Shown here: positions 16,298 through 25,496 of the stretch, in pieces
How the letters are laid out: each line of letters starts with the position of its first letter
Numbering within the stretch: the stretch's first letter is position 1
Source: Mycobacterium sp. E796
GTDB lineage: Bacteria > Actinomycetota > Actinomycetes > Mycobacteriales > Mycobacteriaceae
Direction: 5' to 3'
Assembly (NCBI RefSeq): GCF_001672815.1
Contig: NZ_LZKK01000295.1
Location: forward strand, 33,865-97,864
DNA length: 64,000 nucleotides
Made by a program: the position numbers and the translations under genes
The notes under the pieces: model-generated
Database searches by the model: none
The model's input: the letters and a program-made list of their open reading frames with translations, nothing else
What the model was told of the DNA's origin: nothing

Positions 16298-16349
16298 ATT
16301 GCCGCGAGCCGGCATCCATAACTGGGCCAACGAGCGGCGATCATCGATA

Positions 16350-16997
16350 CTAGCCGCTCGGTGGCTCGGTCTCCGAATCGATTGTTCGAGTTGGGTTCTC
16401 TCCGTCCTGGAGATCGGCGACCACCATCTCGATTTCGCTGGTAGAAGGCCCCGGCAGGGGCACGAACGCGGTCCGCCGGTAGTACTGCAGTTCGCGGATG
16501 GATTCGTGGATGTCGGCCAGCGCTCGGTGCGTGAGCCCCTTGGCGGGCTGACCGTAGTAGATGCGGGGGTACCAGCGCCGGCAGAGTTCCTTGATGGAGC
16601 TGACGTCGATCATCCGGTAGTGCAGGTAGGAGTCCAGCTTCGGCATGTCGCGGGCGATGAACGTGCGGTCCGTGGCGATCGAGTTGCCCGCCAGCGGCGC
16701 CGTCTTCGGTTGCTTGACGTGCGTGGTGATGTAGTCCAACACCATCGCCTCGGCGGTCGCCAGATCGACGGTGGACGCCTTGACCTCGTCGATGAGCCCC
16801 GAGCGCGAATGCATTTCGGCGACCACGTCGATCATCGACGACAGAGCGGCGTCGTCGGCGTGGATCACCACGTCGACCCCGTCGCCCAGGACGTTCAGCT
16901 CGGCGTCGGTGACCAGCACCGCGATCTCGATCAGCTTGTCCGAGGCCAGGTCCAGCCCGGTCATCTCGCAGTCGATCCACACCAATTCGTCGCGCAC
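16350..16997 (-). CDS. orn: Oligoribonuclease
   Basis: 215 residues from GTG 16997, which gives the usual length; the frame is open further upstream without homology. It is a DEDDh-family 3'-5' exonuclease that degrades 2-5-nt RNAs and pGpG to nucleotides in the cytosol. The first catalytic motif is [10 protein letters not shown] (D9, E11). Later motifs include [16 protein letters not shown] and the histidine motif [16 protein letters not shown] with the DEDDh histidine and aspartate. It is separate from the HerA-like gene, which is divergent. Confidence 0.95.
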   Translation of the reverse strand: MRDELVWIDCEMTGLDLASDKLIEIAVLVTDAELNVLGDGVDVVIHADDAALSSMIDVVAEMHSRSGLIDEVKASTVDLATAEAMVLDYITTHVKQPKTAPLAGNSIATDRTFIARDMPKLDSYLHYRMIDVSSIKELCRRWYPRIYYGQPAKGLTHRALADIHESIRELQYYRRTAFVPLPGPSTSEIEMVVADLQDGENPTRTIDSETEPPSG

Positions 16998-17101
16998 AGC
17001 GCTCAGCGTATGCGCATTTGAGCTCCGCCTCTGCCGGGGCCTGGAAGTAGTGTGGGTGTGCCGGACCGGACGGGCGCGACTCGGGAAGAGGGGCGAGCAC
17101 G

Positions 17102-18658
17102 ATGACCACCGAATCAGCGGCGACACCCGCACAGCGAATCGCCGGCGGCTACGCCGTCCAAGGCCAGGCCTTGGAATTGGGCACGGTCGTCGTCGACGGC
17201 GCAGCGGACCCGACCGCACAGATTCGCATCCCGTTGGCCACCATCAACCGTCACGGGCTGGTGGCCGGGGCGACGGGAACCGGCAAAACCAAGACGCTGC
17301 AACTGATCGCCGAACAGCTCAGCGCCGCGGGTGTACCCGTGCTGATGGCCGACGTGAAAGGCGACCTGTCCGGGCTGTCCCGGCCCGGAGAAGCCAACGA
17401 CAAGACCGCCGCGCGTGCGAAAGACACCGGCGACAACTGGACGGGAACGGCCTACCCGGTGGAGTTCCTGTCGTTGGGCACCAAGGGAATCGGCGTGCCG
17501 ATCCGCGCGACCGTCGACAGCTTCGGCCCGGTTTTATTGTCAAAGGCGTTGGGGCTCAACGCCACCCAGGAGTCGACGCTCGGGTTGATCTTCCATTGGG
17601 CGAAGGGGCGAAACTGGCGGCTGGTCACCACCGACGATCTGCGCGGCGCCATCAGCTACCTGACTAGCGACGCGGGCAAGGAAGACCTGAAGTCCCTGGG
17701 CGGCGTGTCCGCGACGACGGCGGGCGTCATCCTGCGGGCGCTGGTGAACCTCGACGCCGAGGGTGGCGACACCTTCTTCGGCGAGCCCAAGCTCGACCCG
17801 AACGATCTGCTGCGCGCCGACGGCCAGGGCCAGGGCGTCATTTCGCTGCTGGAGTTCACCGGTCAGTCGGTGCGTCCCGTCATCTTCTCCACCTTCCTGA
17901 TGTGGTTGCTCGCCGACCTGTACGCCAAACTCCCCGAGATCGGCGATGTGGACCGGCCCAAGCTCGTCTTCTTCTTCGACGAGGCGCACCTGTTGTTCGC
18001 CGACGCGTCCAAGGCGTTCCTCGAGCAGGTCGAACAGACCGTCAAGCTGATCCGCTCCAAGGGTGTCGGGGTGTTCTTCTGCACCCAGCTACCCACGGAC
18101 ATCCCCAATGACGTGCTGTCTCAGTTGGGCGCTCGGGTGCAGCACGCGTTGCGGGCGTTCACGCCCGACGATCAGCAGGCTCTGTCCAAGACCGTGCGCA
18201 CCTATCCGAAAACCGATGTCTACGACCTGCAATCGGCGCTGACGTCCCTGGGGATCGGTGAGGCCGTGGTGACCGTGCTGTCCGAAAAGGGCGCACCGAC
18301 TCCCGTCGCGTGGACGCGCATGCGGGTGCCCCGTTCGTTGATGGCTTCGATCGGCACCGACGCGATCGCCGCCGCGGCCAAAGAGAGTCCGCTGCAAGCC
18401 AAGTACGGGCAAACGGTTCAGCAAGCGCCACAGCCCCAGGCCGGTCCGCAGGTTCCGCAAGCCCAGTCCGACTACCCTCCGGTCCCACCGAACGAGCCGA
18501 TTCCGCCGATGCCCGCTCCCGTTGAGCCGGCGGAACCGAAGGGCCCGGCCGTGTGGGAGGACGTGCTGAACAACCCGACGGTGAAAAGCGGCATCAACAC
18601 CGCGATCCGCGAAGCGGTGAAAGCGATCTTCGGCACCGGCGGACGCGGCCGGAAGTAG
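17102..18658 (+). CDS. HerA/VirB4-like DUF853 P-loop ATPase
   Basis: 518 residues, the counterpart of Rv2510c. Walker A is GATGTGKT (56-63), Walker B is FFFDEAHL (D293, E294), and an arginine-finger-like region follows ([18 protein letters not shown]). The middle resembles HerA/FtsK-type DNA translocase ATPases (DUF853). A proline/glutamine-rich linker (about 425-475) precedes a short conserved C-terminal segment. It may be a DNA-processing ATPase; its position next to orn suggests nucleic-acid metabolism, but the role is unknown. It starts at ATG 17102 after GGGGCGAGC. Confidence 0.85.
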   Translation: MTTESAATPAQRIAGGYAVQGQALELGTVVVDGAADPTAQIRIPLATINRHGLVAGATGTGKTKTLQLIAEQLSAAGVPVLMADVKGDLSGLSRPGEANDKTAARAKDTGDNWTGTAYPVEFLSLGTKGIGVPIRATVDSFGPVLLSKALGLNATQESTLGLIFHWAKGRNWRLVTTDDLRGAISYLTSDAGKEDLKSLGGVSATTAGVILRALVNLDAEGGDTFFGEPKLDPNDLLRADGQGQGVISLLEFTGQSVRPVIFSTFLMWLLADLYAKLPEIGDVDRPKLVFFFDEAHLLFADASKAFLEQVEQTVKLIRSKGVGVFFCTQLPTDIPNDVLSQLGARVQHALRAFTPDDQQALSKTVRTYPKTDVYDLQSALTSLGIGEAVVTVLSEKGAPTPVAWTRMRVPRSLMASIGTDAIAAAAKESPLQAKYGQTVQQAPQPQAGPQVPQAQSDYPPVPPNEPIPPMPAPVEPAEPKGPAVWEDVLNNPTVKSGINTAIREAVKAIFGTGGRGRK

Positions 18659-18678
18659 CGCCTACGGAAATTCTGCGT

Positions 18679-19596
18679 TTATTCAGCTGAGTGCGTGACG
18701 GCCCGCGGCTTGAGGTGGCTGACCAAAATGCAGTCCAGCATCTCCTCGGAGAAGTAGTGTTCGCAACCGCGCAGGTACTTCATGTACTGGTTGTAGATCT
18801 CTTCGGAGGTGACCTCAACGGCCCGCTCCTTGTTGGACTCCAGCGCGTCACCCCAGAGGTGCAGCGTCCGGATGTAGTGCTGACGCAACGAAACCGGTTC
18901 TGGCACAATAAATCCCGCCCTTTCGGCGTGTTCGACCATCATCGACGTTGACGGCAGCCGCGCACCGGGGAAGATATCGGTGATCATGAACCTGATGAAT
19001 CGCATCGTCTCGAAGGTCAGCTTCTTGCCGCGGGCGGCCAAGTCGTAGGGGTGGTAGCTGACGTTGCTCTGGATCGTCATCCGACCGTCGTCCGGCATGA
19101 TGTCGAAGCACCGCTTGAAGAAGTCGTCGTAGTTCTCGTGCCCGAAGTGCTCGAAGGCCTCGATCGATACGATCCGGTCGACGGGCTCGAAGAAGTCTTC
19201 CCAATTCTGCATCCGAACCTCGCGCGACCGAGTGCTGTCGATGGCGCTGAGGACCTGCTCGCAGTGGGCATGCTGATTGTGGGACAGCGTTAACCCGATG
19301 ACGTTGACGTCGAATCTTTCGACGGCGCGCTTCATGGTGGTGCCCCAGCCACAGCCGATGTCCAGCAGCGTCATCCCCGGCTTGAGGTCCAGCTTGTCGA
19401 GGTTGAGGTCAATCTTGGCGAACTGCGCCTCTTCGAGAGTGAGATCCGGCGGCTCGAAGTAGGCGCAGCTATATGTGCGGCTGGGGTCCTGGAACAGCGC
19501 GAAGAAGTCGTCTGAGAGGTCGTAGTGTGCCCGGATGTCTTCGGGACGGGTCCGTATCTTGGTCGGACCCCGCTGCACCTCGGCTATGTTCGTCAT
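18679..19596 (-). CDS. Mycolic acid cyclopropane synthase/methyltransferase family protein
   Basis: 305 residues from ATG 19596; GTG 19617 is an in-frame alternative, and a -10-like TATTCT sits 10 bases before it. It is a SAM-dependent methyltransferase acting on meromycolate double bonds (CmaA/MmaA/PcaA/UmaA family). Visible hallmarks are [16 protein letters not shown] (C44), the SAM loop DIGCGWG (81-85) and the active-site AFEHF (E149, H150), with GCEHYF near the C-terminus. The loop after AFEHF is shorter than in CmaA2. Cyclopropanation and oxygenation cannot be distinguished by eye. No such gene sits here in M. tuberculosis; downstream is the mycolate reductase gene. Confidence 0.9.
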   Translation of the reverse strand: MTNIAEVQRGPTKIRTRPEDIRAHYDLSDDFFALFQDPSRTYSCAYFEPPDLTLEEAQFAKIDLNLDKLDLKPGMTLLDIGCGWGTTMKRAVERFDVNVIGLTLSHNQHAHCEQVLSAIDSTRSREVRMQNWEDFFEPVDRIVSIEAFEHFGHENYDDFFKRCFDIMPDDGRMTIQSNVSYHPYDLAARGKKLTFETMRFIRFMITDIFPGARLPSTSMMVEHAERAGFIVPEPVSLRQHYIRTLHLWGDALESNKERAVEVTSEEIYNQYMKYLRGCEHYFSEEMLDCILVSHLKPRAVTHSAE

Positions 19597-19765
19597 CTCC
19601 CCCCGAACGAAATGCACTGTCTGTGCAGAATACCCGCGTCGCTCAGCGTATGAGGGGAAGTCTAAGGGTTTCGCCGGGCGTGGCTAGTTGTTCGGCGGAC
19701 ACCGCTGGGGTGACCCCGAACACATGCCCGAGACCGGCTCGCCGCACTCGGGGCGGATATAGCCC

Positions 19766-20572
19766 CTACCCACCGCCGAGCTTCTTGTAGAAACTGCCTG
19801 CGATCGGTGCGACGATCGCGCGAGGGGCGTACCCGCTCGCCACCGACATGGCCTTCGACGTAAGACCCGGCACGACGCGCATCTTGTTGCGCTCCAAGGC
19901 ATCCAAGGAGATCTGGGCGGTGTGCTCCGTCGAGATCCACAGGAAATCGGGCACCAGCTTCTCCACCAGTGACCGTTCGGCCTCATCGGGGAGGTCGGTG
20001 CGAACCGGCCCGGGCGCCAACAGCGTGACGTGCACACCGGAGTTGCGCAGTTCGCCGCGCAGCGATTCGCTGAAGGTGTTCGCGAACGCCTTGGTGGCCG
20101 CATAGGTGGCGTTGTAGGGGATCGGCGAATTGCCCGCCGCCGAACCGGAGATCAGGATGCCGCCTGCCTTGCGCTCGACCATGCCCGGCAGGACCGCCAA
20201 CGTAAGGTCATGCACGGCAATGGCGTTCAGCTGCACCTGCGCCCTCTCGCCTGCTGGGTCGAGGCCGGCGACCGGACCGAATGTCGCCGTGCCCGCGTTG
20301 GCGCACAGGATCGAGATGGGCCGGGCGGCGAGCTCGTCGCACAGTTTCGCCCGTTCCGTGGGATCGGCCAGGTCGGCGGGCCGCACCTCAACAACGACTC
20401 CGTACGTGTCGGTCAGCCGGGCGGCCAGCTCGTTGAGCAGGTCCTCGCGGCGCGCGGTCACGATCAGGTTGTGCCCGCGGGCGGCAAGTTCGGTGGCCAG
20501 CGCTGCGCCGATGTTTTGCGAAGCCCCGGTGACAACGGCGCGCGCGTCGGGACTGGGAGCTGGGACCGGCAT
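19766..20572 (-). CDS. cmrA: Mycolate reductase CmrA (SDR family)
   Basis: 268 residues from ATG 20572, the same length as Rv2509. It is a short-chain dehydrogenase with TGASQNIG (15-22) for NADP(H), ANAG (91-94) and the catalytic S144, Y157 and K161 (YAATK). In corynebacteria and M. smegmatis the orthologue reduces the beta-keto intermediate after Pks13 condensation, the last step of mycolic acid maturation. The assignment rests on family and conserved position. A -10-like TACCAT at 20585-20580 lies 7 bases before the ATG, suggesting a leaderless transcript. It is divergent from the MFS gene. Confidence 0.9.
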   Translation of the reverse strand: MPVPAPSPDARAVVTGASQNIGAALATELAARGHNLIVTARREDLLNELAARLTDTYGVVVEVRPADLADPTERAKLCDELAARPISILCANAGTATFGPVAGLDPAGERAQVQLNAIAVHDLTLAVLPGMVERKAGGILISGSAAGNSPIPYNATYAATKAFANTFSESLRGELRNSGVHVTLLAPGPVRTDLPDEAERSLVEKLVPDFLWISTEHTAQISLDALERNKMRVVPGLTSKAMSVASGYAPRAIVAPIAGSFYKKLGGG

Positions 20573-20579
20573 GCGGCCA

Positions 20580-20608
20580 ATGGTAGACAGCCTCGCACCC
20601 AATAGAGT
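20580..20608. promoter_or_regulatory. Compact bidirectional promoter with leaderless architecture
   Basis: The intergenic gap is only 43 bases. On the minus strand TACCAT (20585-20580) is followed by 7 bases and then the cmrA ATG. On the plus strand TAGAGT (20603-20608) is followed by 7 bases and then the MFS ATG 20616. Both fit the TANNNT -10 with transcription starting at the A of the start codon, a common arrangement in mycobacteria. Confidence 0.55.
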
Positions 20609-20615
20609 GCCGAGC

Positions 20616-21941
20616 ATGAGTCAGCGAGGGCCGGACGCCGTCGGGCCCGTGCCATCGCAAGTGGTGGCGTGGGCCCTGTGGGACTGTGGCTCCCTCGGCA
20701 TGAACGCGATCGTGGCGACCTTCGTCTTCTCGGTCTACCTGACCGGCAGCGTCGGGGCCGGAATGTCCGGTGGCACCTCGCCGGCGAGTTGGCTCGGTCG
20801 CTCGCTCGCGGTCGCGGGGTTGACCATCGCGGTGCTGGCCCCGGTCGTGGGGGTGTGGGTGGAGGCCCCGCACCGTCGGCGGGTGGTGCTGACGGTCTTG
20901 AGCGGTCTGGCGGTCGCGTCGACCAGTTCGATGTTCTTGATCCGCGACGATCCCAGCTATCTGTGGGCAGGGTTGGTGCTGCTGTCGGCCACGGCCGCGT
21001 GCGGTGATCTCGCCGGGGTTCCCTACAACGCCATGCTGCGTCAGGTCTCGACGCCGCAGACGGCGGGGCGCATCTCCGGCCTCGGCGCGGCCTCCGGGTT
21101 TACCGGCAGCGTGGTCCTGCTGCTACTCGTCTATTTCGGGTTCATCGCCGGAACCGGCCCAGAGCGCGGGCTGCTGCACCTGCCCGTCCAGGACGGGCTC
21201 TATGTCCGGGCGGCGATGCTGCTGACCGCGGCGTGGTTCGCCGTGCTGGCGCTACCGCTGCTGTTCGTCGCCCACCGGCTGCCGGACTCCGGCGAAACGT
21301 CGCACCCGGCCAGCATGCTGGGCGGCTACCGCAAGCTGTGGGCAGAGGTGCGCGCAGAGTGGCGCCGCAACCGCAACCTGGTCTATTTCTTGGGGGCCAG
21401 CGCGCTGTTCCGGGACGGGCTGGCGGCCATCTTCGGCTTCGGCGCGGTGCTCGGCGTCAACGTGTACGGCCTGTCCCAGGCCGACGTGCTGGTGTTCGGC
21501 GTGGCGGCCAGCGTGGTGGCCGCGATCGGCGCGATGACCGGCGGGTTCGTCGACCACCGGATCGGGTCCAAACCGGTGATCGTCGGGTCGCTGGTCGCGC
21601 TCATCGCCGTGTCGGCCACCATGATGGTGGTGTCCGGTCCGCACGCGTTCTGGCTCTGCGGACTGTTGCTGGCCATGTTCGTCGGTCCTTCCCTGGCGTC
21701 GTCGCGCGCCCTGCTGCTGCAGTTGGCGAAGGACGGCGGGGAGGGCGTCGCGTTCGGCCTCTACACGATGACGGGACGTGCGGTCGCGTTCGTGGCGCCA
21801 TGGCTGTTCTCCGTCTTCGTCGACGTTTTCGGCGCCGTGCGTGCCGGGATTGCCGGGATATGCCTTGTGCTGACCGCCGGACTGGTGGCGATGCTGGTGG
21901 TTCGGGTTCCGGCGCGCGCCGGCCAGCCCGCGCAGGCCTAG
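20616..21941 (+). CDS. MFS family integral membrane protein
   Basis: 441 residues with about 12 hydrophobic segments, the counterpart of Rv2508c. It resembles Atg22/UMF1-like MFS transporters: it opens VAWALWDCGSLGMNAIVATFVFSVYL and carries PYNAMLRQV and RISGLGAASGF, which are typical of that branch. The Atg22-like signature is an aspartate in the first helix (WDCG). The substrate is unknown. It diverges from cmrA, and its conserved linkage to it suggests a link to envelope lipids that is unproven. Confidence 0.85.
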   Translation: MSQRGPDAVGPVPSQVVAWALWDCGSLGMNAIVATFVFSVYLTGSVGAGMSGGTSPASWLGRSLAVAGLTIAVLAPVVGVWVEAPHRRRVVLTVLSGLAVASTSSMFLIRDDPSYLWAGLVLLSATAACGDLAGVPYNAMLRQVSTPQTAGRISGLGAASGFTGSVVLLLLVYFGFIAGTGPERGLLHLPVQDGLYVRAAMLLTAAWFAVLALPLLFVAHRLPDSGETSHPASMLGGYRKLWAEVRAEWRRNRNLVYFLGASALFRDGLAAIFGFGAVLGVNVYGLSQADVLVFGVAASVVAAIGAMTGGFVDHRIGSKPVIVGSLVALIAVSATMMVVSGPHAFWLCGLLLAMFVGPSLASSRALLLQLAKDGGEGVAFGLYTMTGRAVAFVAPWLFSVFVDVFGAVRAGIAGICLVLTAGLVAMLVVRVPARAGQPAQA

Positions 21942-22726
21942 CCGCGCGCGTCGCAGACCGTCAGGCCCACCCCTTCGCGTTGGCTCACCTGGGCCCCGGC
22001 GATGGTCAGCGAGCAGGTGACGTTGTGTCCGAAGTTGACGACCGTGACGTTCGGCGGGTGTGCGGCCGACTTGGACAGGCTGACCTCTTTGCTCCACGGC
22101 AGCGCGACGTTGAACTCGGTCTGGAGCATGTCGCCGGTTCCGATGTAGACGATGCTGAGCGCGCGGCCCTCGCCGGTGACGTTATAGACGACGTCTTGCA
22201 TCTCTACCGGGCCGGTGGTGTCAGGGGGCGTGCCCGACGCCGTCGGCGGGGGCAACGGCCGGAAGGTGCGCGACGGCGGGGTCGTCCGCGTCGACGGGGT
22301 CGGCGTCGGCGTTTCCTCGGTCGATCCGGGCATGGCCGGCAGCGGCGGAACCACCGTCTGGTTCTTGATCGCGTCGTTGACCAGCACCAGCGCTATCACC
22401 AGCGCGACCGCCAGCAGCACGGCTACACCGGTGCCGATCCACAGCCAGCGCGGCGGCTTCCGGCGCGCCGGCGTCGTGGGCGTGGTCCCGTCAGGCGGCG
22501 CCTGACCCGACGGCGGCAGTTCCTGCTGCCAGTAGGCGGGCAACTGTTTGGTGTCGTTCAGACCGGAGGTCCATTGCGAGCCATACCCGCCATAGGTGGG
22601 CGCGTAGGGCCCCGCCTGGTCGGCATACGCGGGGTCGACGGGCGGATACGGGTAACCCTGCCGCCCGGCCGGTCCTGACCCCGATTGAGGGGGACTAAAC
22701 CGCTCGGGTCGACGTGGATCGTTCAT
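21938..22726 (-). CDS. Proline-rich membrane protein with MmpS-like C-terminal domain
   Basis: 262 residues from ATG 22726 (GAGG five bases upstream), the counterpart of Rv2507. The proline/glycine/tyrosine-rich cytosolic N-terminus (about 1-90) leads to one transmembrane helix (WLWIGTGVAVLLAVALVIALVLV). A Thr/Pro-rich extracellular stalk follows (STEETPTPTPSTRTTPPS). The C-terminal ~85 residues match the MmpS fold: VVYNVTGEGRALSIVYIG, LPWSKEVSL, VTCSLTIAGAQVSQ and a final cysteine. It converges with the MFS gene with overlapping stops. Function unknown; it may be a scaffold or lipid-binding envelope protein. Confidence 0.85.
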   Translation of the reverse strand: MNDPRRPERFSPPQSGSGPAGRQGYPYPPVDPAYADQAGPYAPTYGGYGSQWTSGLNDTKQLPAYWQQELPPSGQAPPDGTTPTTPARRKPPRWLWIGTGVAVLLAVALVIALVLVNDAIKNQTVVPPLPAMPGSTEETPTPTPSTRTTPPSRTFRPLPPPTASGTPPDTTGPVEMQDVVYNVTGEGRALSIVYIGTGDMLQTEFNVALPWSKEVSLSKSAAHPPNVTVVNFGHNVTCSLTIAGAQVSQREGVGLTVCDARG

Positions 22727-22793
22727 GTCCACCTCATGGCTTGCAGGGTACCTGGGCCGGGCGGTTCGGCGGTGAGACTCCGGAGTACGCGAC

Positions 22794-23450
22794 TCAGGGG
22801 CAAGAATTGGCGGCGCTCAGCGCGGCGACCGTCATCGCCCGCATGACCGCGCGCGATCGCGTGGCACGAGCGGGTCGCGACCGCGTATCGTCCGGCGACT
22901 TCATGCTGTGCGGTGTCGAGTTCAGCAGGCCGAACACCGCGTGGGCGGTCAGCCGGGCGTCGGCCTCGGCCAGCTTGGGATCGAGCTCGCGCAGCACCCC
23001 CACCCAGACCTCGACATATTGGCGCTGCGCCTTGCGGACCTGCTTTTCGGCGGCCTCGGGCAGGTGCGCCAGGTCGCGATCCTGGATCCGGATCAGGTCG
23101 GGTTCACCCAGGGCGAAGTCGAGGTGGAAGTCGATGAGCTCGTCCAACGCGGCGGCCGCGTCGGGGTTGCGTGCTCGCGCGCTGCGGGCGCCGGCGAGCA
23201 GCCGGGTGCTGATCCCCACCAGCAACTCGACCAGCATCGACTCCTTGTTGGGGAAGTGGCGATAGATCGCCGGGCCACTGACCCCTGCGGCCGCGCCGAT
23301 GTCTTCAAGCCGCACCGCCAGGAAGCCGCGCTCGGCGAAGAGCCGTTCGGCGGCCGACAGGAGTTGCAAGCGCCGGTCGGATTTCAACTGGCTCCGACGA
23401 TTCGGGGCGTCGGCCTGGGCGGGCCGGCCCTCCGGCGCGGATGCAGTCAC
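22794..23450 (-). CDS. bkaR: TetR-family repressor BkaR
   Basis: 218 residues from GTG 23450, the counterpart of Rv2506, described as a repressor of the branched-chain keto-acid operon. The TetR helix-turn-helix is LEDIGAAAGVSGPAIYRHF, N-terminal as usual, and the rest is an all-helical ligand/dimer domain. It is divergent from fadD35, and the shared 121-base region holds the palindrome at 23482-23497. A matching palindrome lies before the scoA remnant. The inducer is unknown, probably a branched acyl-CoA. The autoregulatory loop is an inference from those operators. Confidence 0.9.
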   Translation of the reverse strand: MTASAPEGRPAQADAPNRRSQLKSDRRLQLLSAAERLFAERGFLAVRLEDIGAAAGVSGPAIYRHFPNKESMLVELLVGISTRLLAGARSARARNPDAAAALDELIDFHLDFALGEPDLIRIQDRDLAHLPEAAEKQVRKAQRQYVEVWVGVLRELDPKLAEADARLTAHAVFGLLNSTPHSMKSPDDTRSRPARATRSRAVMRAMTVAALSAANSCP

Positions 23451-23481
23451 GACGGGCCTCCGTCCACAGCTCGTCCGTTCG

Positions 23482-23497
23482 GTTAATCGTCACTAAC
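23482..23497. promoter_or_regulatory. Candidate BkaR operator 1
   Basis: GTTAAT-CGTC-ACTAAC is an inverted repeat with 6-base arms (one mismatch) and a 4-base spacer, in the bkaR-fadD35 divergent region. It has the same arms and spacer as the perfect copy at 25241-25258, which supports a common regulator. Confidence 0.65.
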
Positions 23498-23538
23498 TTA
23501 GCACGAGCGCGGCCCGGTTACAGATGTCCGAGAAGGGT

Positions 23539-23551
23539 TTACCTTAGGTAA
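23539..23551. promoter_or_regulatory. Second palindrome upstream of fadD35
   Basis: TTACCTTAGGTAA is a perfect 6+1+6 inverted repeat starting 33 bases before the fadD35 GTG and ending 20 bases before it. Its sequence differs from the BkaR-type sites, so it may bind another factor or overlap the -10 of fadD35. Confidence 0.45.
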
Positions 23552-23571
23552 CCGAACCAGCCGGAGGAGCC

Positions 23572-25188
23572 GTGGCACACCTTTCATACGACCGGGGGCC
23601 GAGCGATCCGCCGTTGCTCGAAATGACGATCGGGGCCAACCTCGCCGCCACGGCCGCCGCGCACCCGCAACGCGACGCACTGGTCGACGTGGCCGCGGGG
23701 CGACGCTGGAGCTACGCCGAATTTCTATCCTCCGTGCGCGGGTTGGCGACGGGATTGGCACGCACCGGAATTCGCCGGGGCGATCGCGTCGGGATGTGGG
23801 CGCCCAACCGGTGGGAGTGGGTGCTCGTCCAGTACGCGACCGCGGAGATCGGCGCGACGCTGGTCACCGTCAACCCGTCCTACCAAGAACGCGAATTGGA
23901 CTATGCGCTAAGGCAATCCGGGGTCGCGATGGTGATCGCCGCCCGCGATTTCAAGACCACCGACTACGCCGCCATGCTGCGCGAGGTGGCGCCACACTGC
24001 CCGGACCTACGCGACGTGGTGCTCCTGGACGGCGAGTGGTGGGACGAGCTGGCCGGCACCGACGCCGACCCGGCAAGGCTGGCGAAGATCGGGACCGCCC
24101 TGGATTGCCGCGACCCGATCAACATCCAATACACCTCCGGCACAACGGGATACCCGAAGGCGGCGACGCTGACCCACCGCAGCATCCTGAACAACGGCTA
24201 CCTGGTCGGCGAGCTGCTCGGGTACACCGCGCGGGATCGGATCTGCATCCCGGTGCCCTTCTACCACTGCTTCGGCATGGTGATGGGCAACCTGGCGGCC
24301 ACCAGTCACGGCGCGTGCATGGTGATTCCGGCGCCGGGTTTCGACCCGGCCGCCACGCTGCGAGCGGTGCAGGCCGAACGCTGCACCAGCCTCTACGGCG
24401 TCCCGACCATGTTCATCGCCGAGCTCGGCCTGGCGGACTTCGACGACTACGAATTGGGCAGCCTGCGCACCGGGATCATGGCCGGCTCCCCGTGCCCGGT
24501 CGAGGTGATGCGCAAGGTGATCGAGCGCATGCACATGCCGGGCGTCTCCATCTGCTACGGCATGACCGAAACATCGCCGGTGTCAACCCAGACGCGCACC
24601 GACGACTCACTGGAACGGCGGGTCGCGACGGTCGGCCGGGTGGGCCCGCACCTGGAGGTCAAGGTGGTGGACGCGACGGGCGGGACCGTGCCGCGCGGGG
24701 TGGCGGGTGAGTTCTGCACGCGGGGCTATTCGGTGATGGCCGGGTATTGGAACGATCCGGTGCGGACCGCCGAGGTCATCGACGCGGACGGCTGGATGCA
24801 CACCGGGGACCTGGCCGTGATGGACGAATGCGGTTATGTCCAGATCACCGGTCGCATCAAGGACCTCATCGTCCGCGGCGGCGAGAACATCTCCCCGCGC
24901 GAGATCGAGGAGTTCCTGTACACCCACCCCGATGTCGTCGACGCCCAGGTCATCGGGGTGCCCGACGAACGGTATGGCGAGGAGGTCATGGCGGTGGTGA
25001 TGCTGCGCGCCGGAGCGCCGCCGCTGACCATCGAGGGCCTGCGCGAGTTCTGCGCCGGGCGGATCGCGCACTTCAAGGTCCCGCGCTACCTCCGGATCGT
25101 CGACGAGTTCCCGATGACCGTCACCGGCAAGGTGCGCAAGACCGAGATGCGCGAGCAAGCGATCGAGTACCTGCGTGCCCAGGACTGA
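23572..25188 (+). CDS. fadD35: Acyl-CoA synthetase FadD35
   Basis: A 538-residue ANL-superfamily acyl-CoA ligase that activates a carboxylic acid through an acyl-AMP intermediate. The P-loop is [10 protein letters not shown] (from residue 187). The A5 segment [10 protein letters not shown], the A7 motif HTGDLA, the hinge [14 protein letters not shown] and the catalytic lysine in TGKVRKTE (K520) are all present. Length and motifs indicate a complete medium/short-chain ligase without the FAAL insertion. GTG 23572 has GGAGGAG immediately upstream. Its place beside bkaR links it to branched-chain acid activation. Confidence 0.92.
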   Translation: MAHLSYDRGPSDPPLLEMTIGANLAATAAAHPQRDALVDVAAGRRWSYAEFLSSVRGLATGLARTGIRRGDRVGMWAPNRWEWVLVQYATAEIGATLVTVNPSYQERELDYALRQSGVAMVIAARDFKTTDYAAMLREVAPHCPDLRDVVLLDGEWWDELAGTDADPARLAKIGTALDCRDPINIQYTSGTTGYPKAATLTHRSILNNGYLVGELLGYTARDRICIPVPFYHCFGMVMGNLAATSHGACMVIPAPGFDPAATLRAVQAERCTSLYGVPTMFIAELGLADFDDYELGSLRTGIMAGSPCPVEVMRKVIERMHMPGVSICYGMTETSPVSTQTRTDDSLERRVATVGRVGPHLEVKVVDATGGTVPRGVAGEFCTRGYSVMAGYWNDPVRTAEVIDADGWMHTGDLAVMDECGYVQITGRIKDLIVRGGENISPREIEEFLYTHPDVVDAQVIGVPDERYGEEVMAVVMLRAGAPPLTIEGLREFCAGRIAHFKVPRYLRIVDEFPMTVTGKVRKTEMREQAIEYLRAQD

Positions 25189-25228
25189 GCGTTCGTTGCC
25201 TCCCTGGACGCGGCGTGCTCGGCGATGG

Positions 25229-25258
25229 TATTCTCGCGCCAGTTAATGAGGATTAACT
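25229..25258 (+). promoter_or_regulatory. Promoter with perfect BkaR-type operator upstream of the leucine operon
   Basis: A TATTCT -10 element (25229-25234) is followed after six bases by AGTTAAT-GAGG-ATTAACT (25241-25258), a perfect 7+4+7 inverted repeat. The predicted transcription start coincides with the operator, so a bound repressor would block initiation. It drives the scoA remnant and accD1 onward. Confidence 0.7.
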
Positions 25259-25281
25259 GAAATTGGGAGGCTGCTGCGGCG

Positions 25282-25496
25282 ATGGACAAGGTGGTCACCT
25301 CACCTACGGCGGCTGCCGACGCCGTGGCCGACATAACCGACGGGTCGTCCTTGGCGGTCGGTGGATTCGGGTTCTGCGGCATCCCGGAGGCGCTGATCTC
25401 GGCGCTTGTCGACTCCGGCGTGAGGTCTCGGTCGACGAAGTGATCGCCAAAACCGAACCGCCCCTTATGCCGGCGACCACCGGGAGGCCCACATGA
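25282..25496 (+). pseudogene. scoA-scoB deletion remnant (succinyl-CoA:3-ketoacid CoA-transferase)
   Basis: The 5' end codes the ScoA N-terminus (MDKVV, then [19 protein letters not shown] and [16 protein letters not shown]). At about 25420-25425 it joins the extreme end of scoB ([14 protein letters not shown]) in another frame. The scoA frame therefore stops at 25443 after 53 residues, while the scoB tail runs to the TGA at 25494-25496, overlapping the accD1 ATG. Most of both subunit genes, well over 1 kb in relatives, is missing. The intact enzyme converts acetoacetate to acetoacetyl-CoA with succinyl-CoA. Ribosome-binding site and promoter are kept, so it now acts at most as a leader. Confidence 0.85.
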
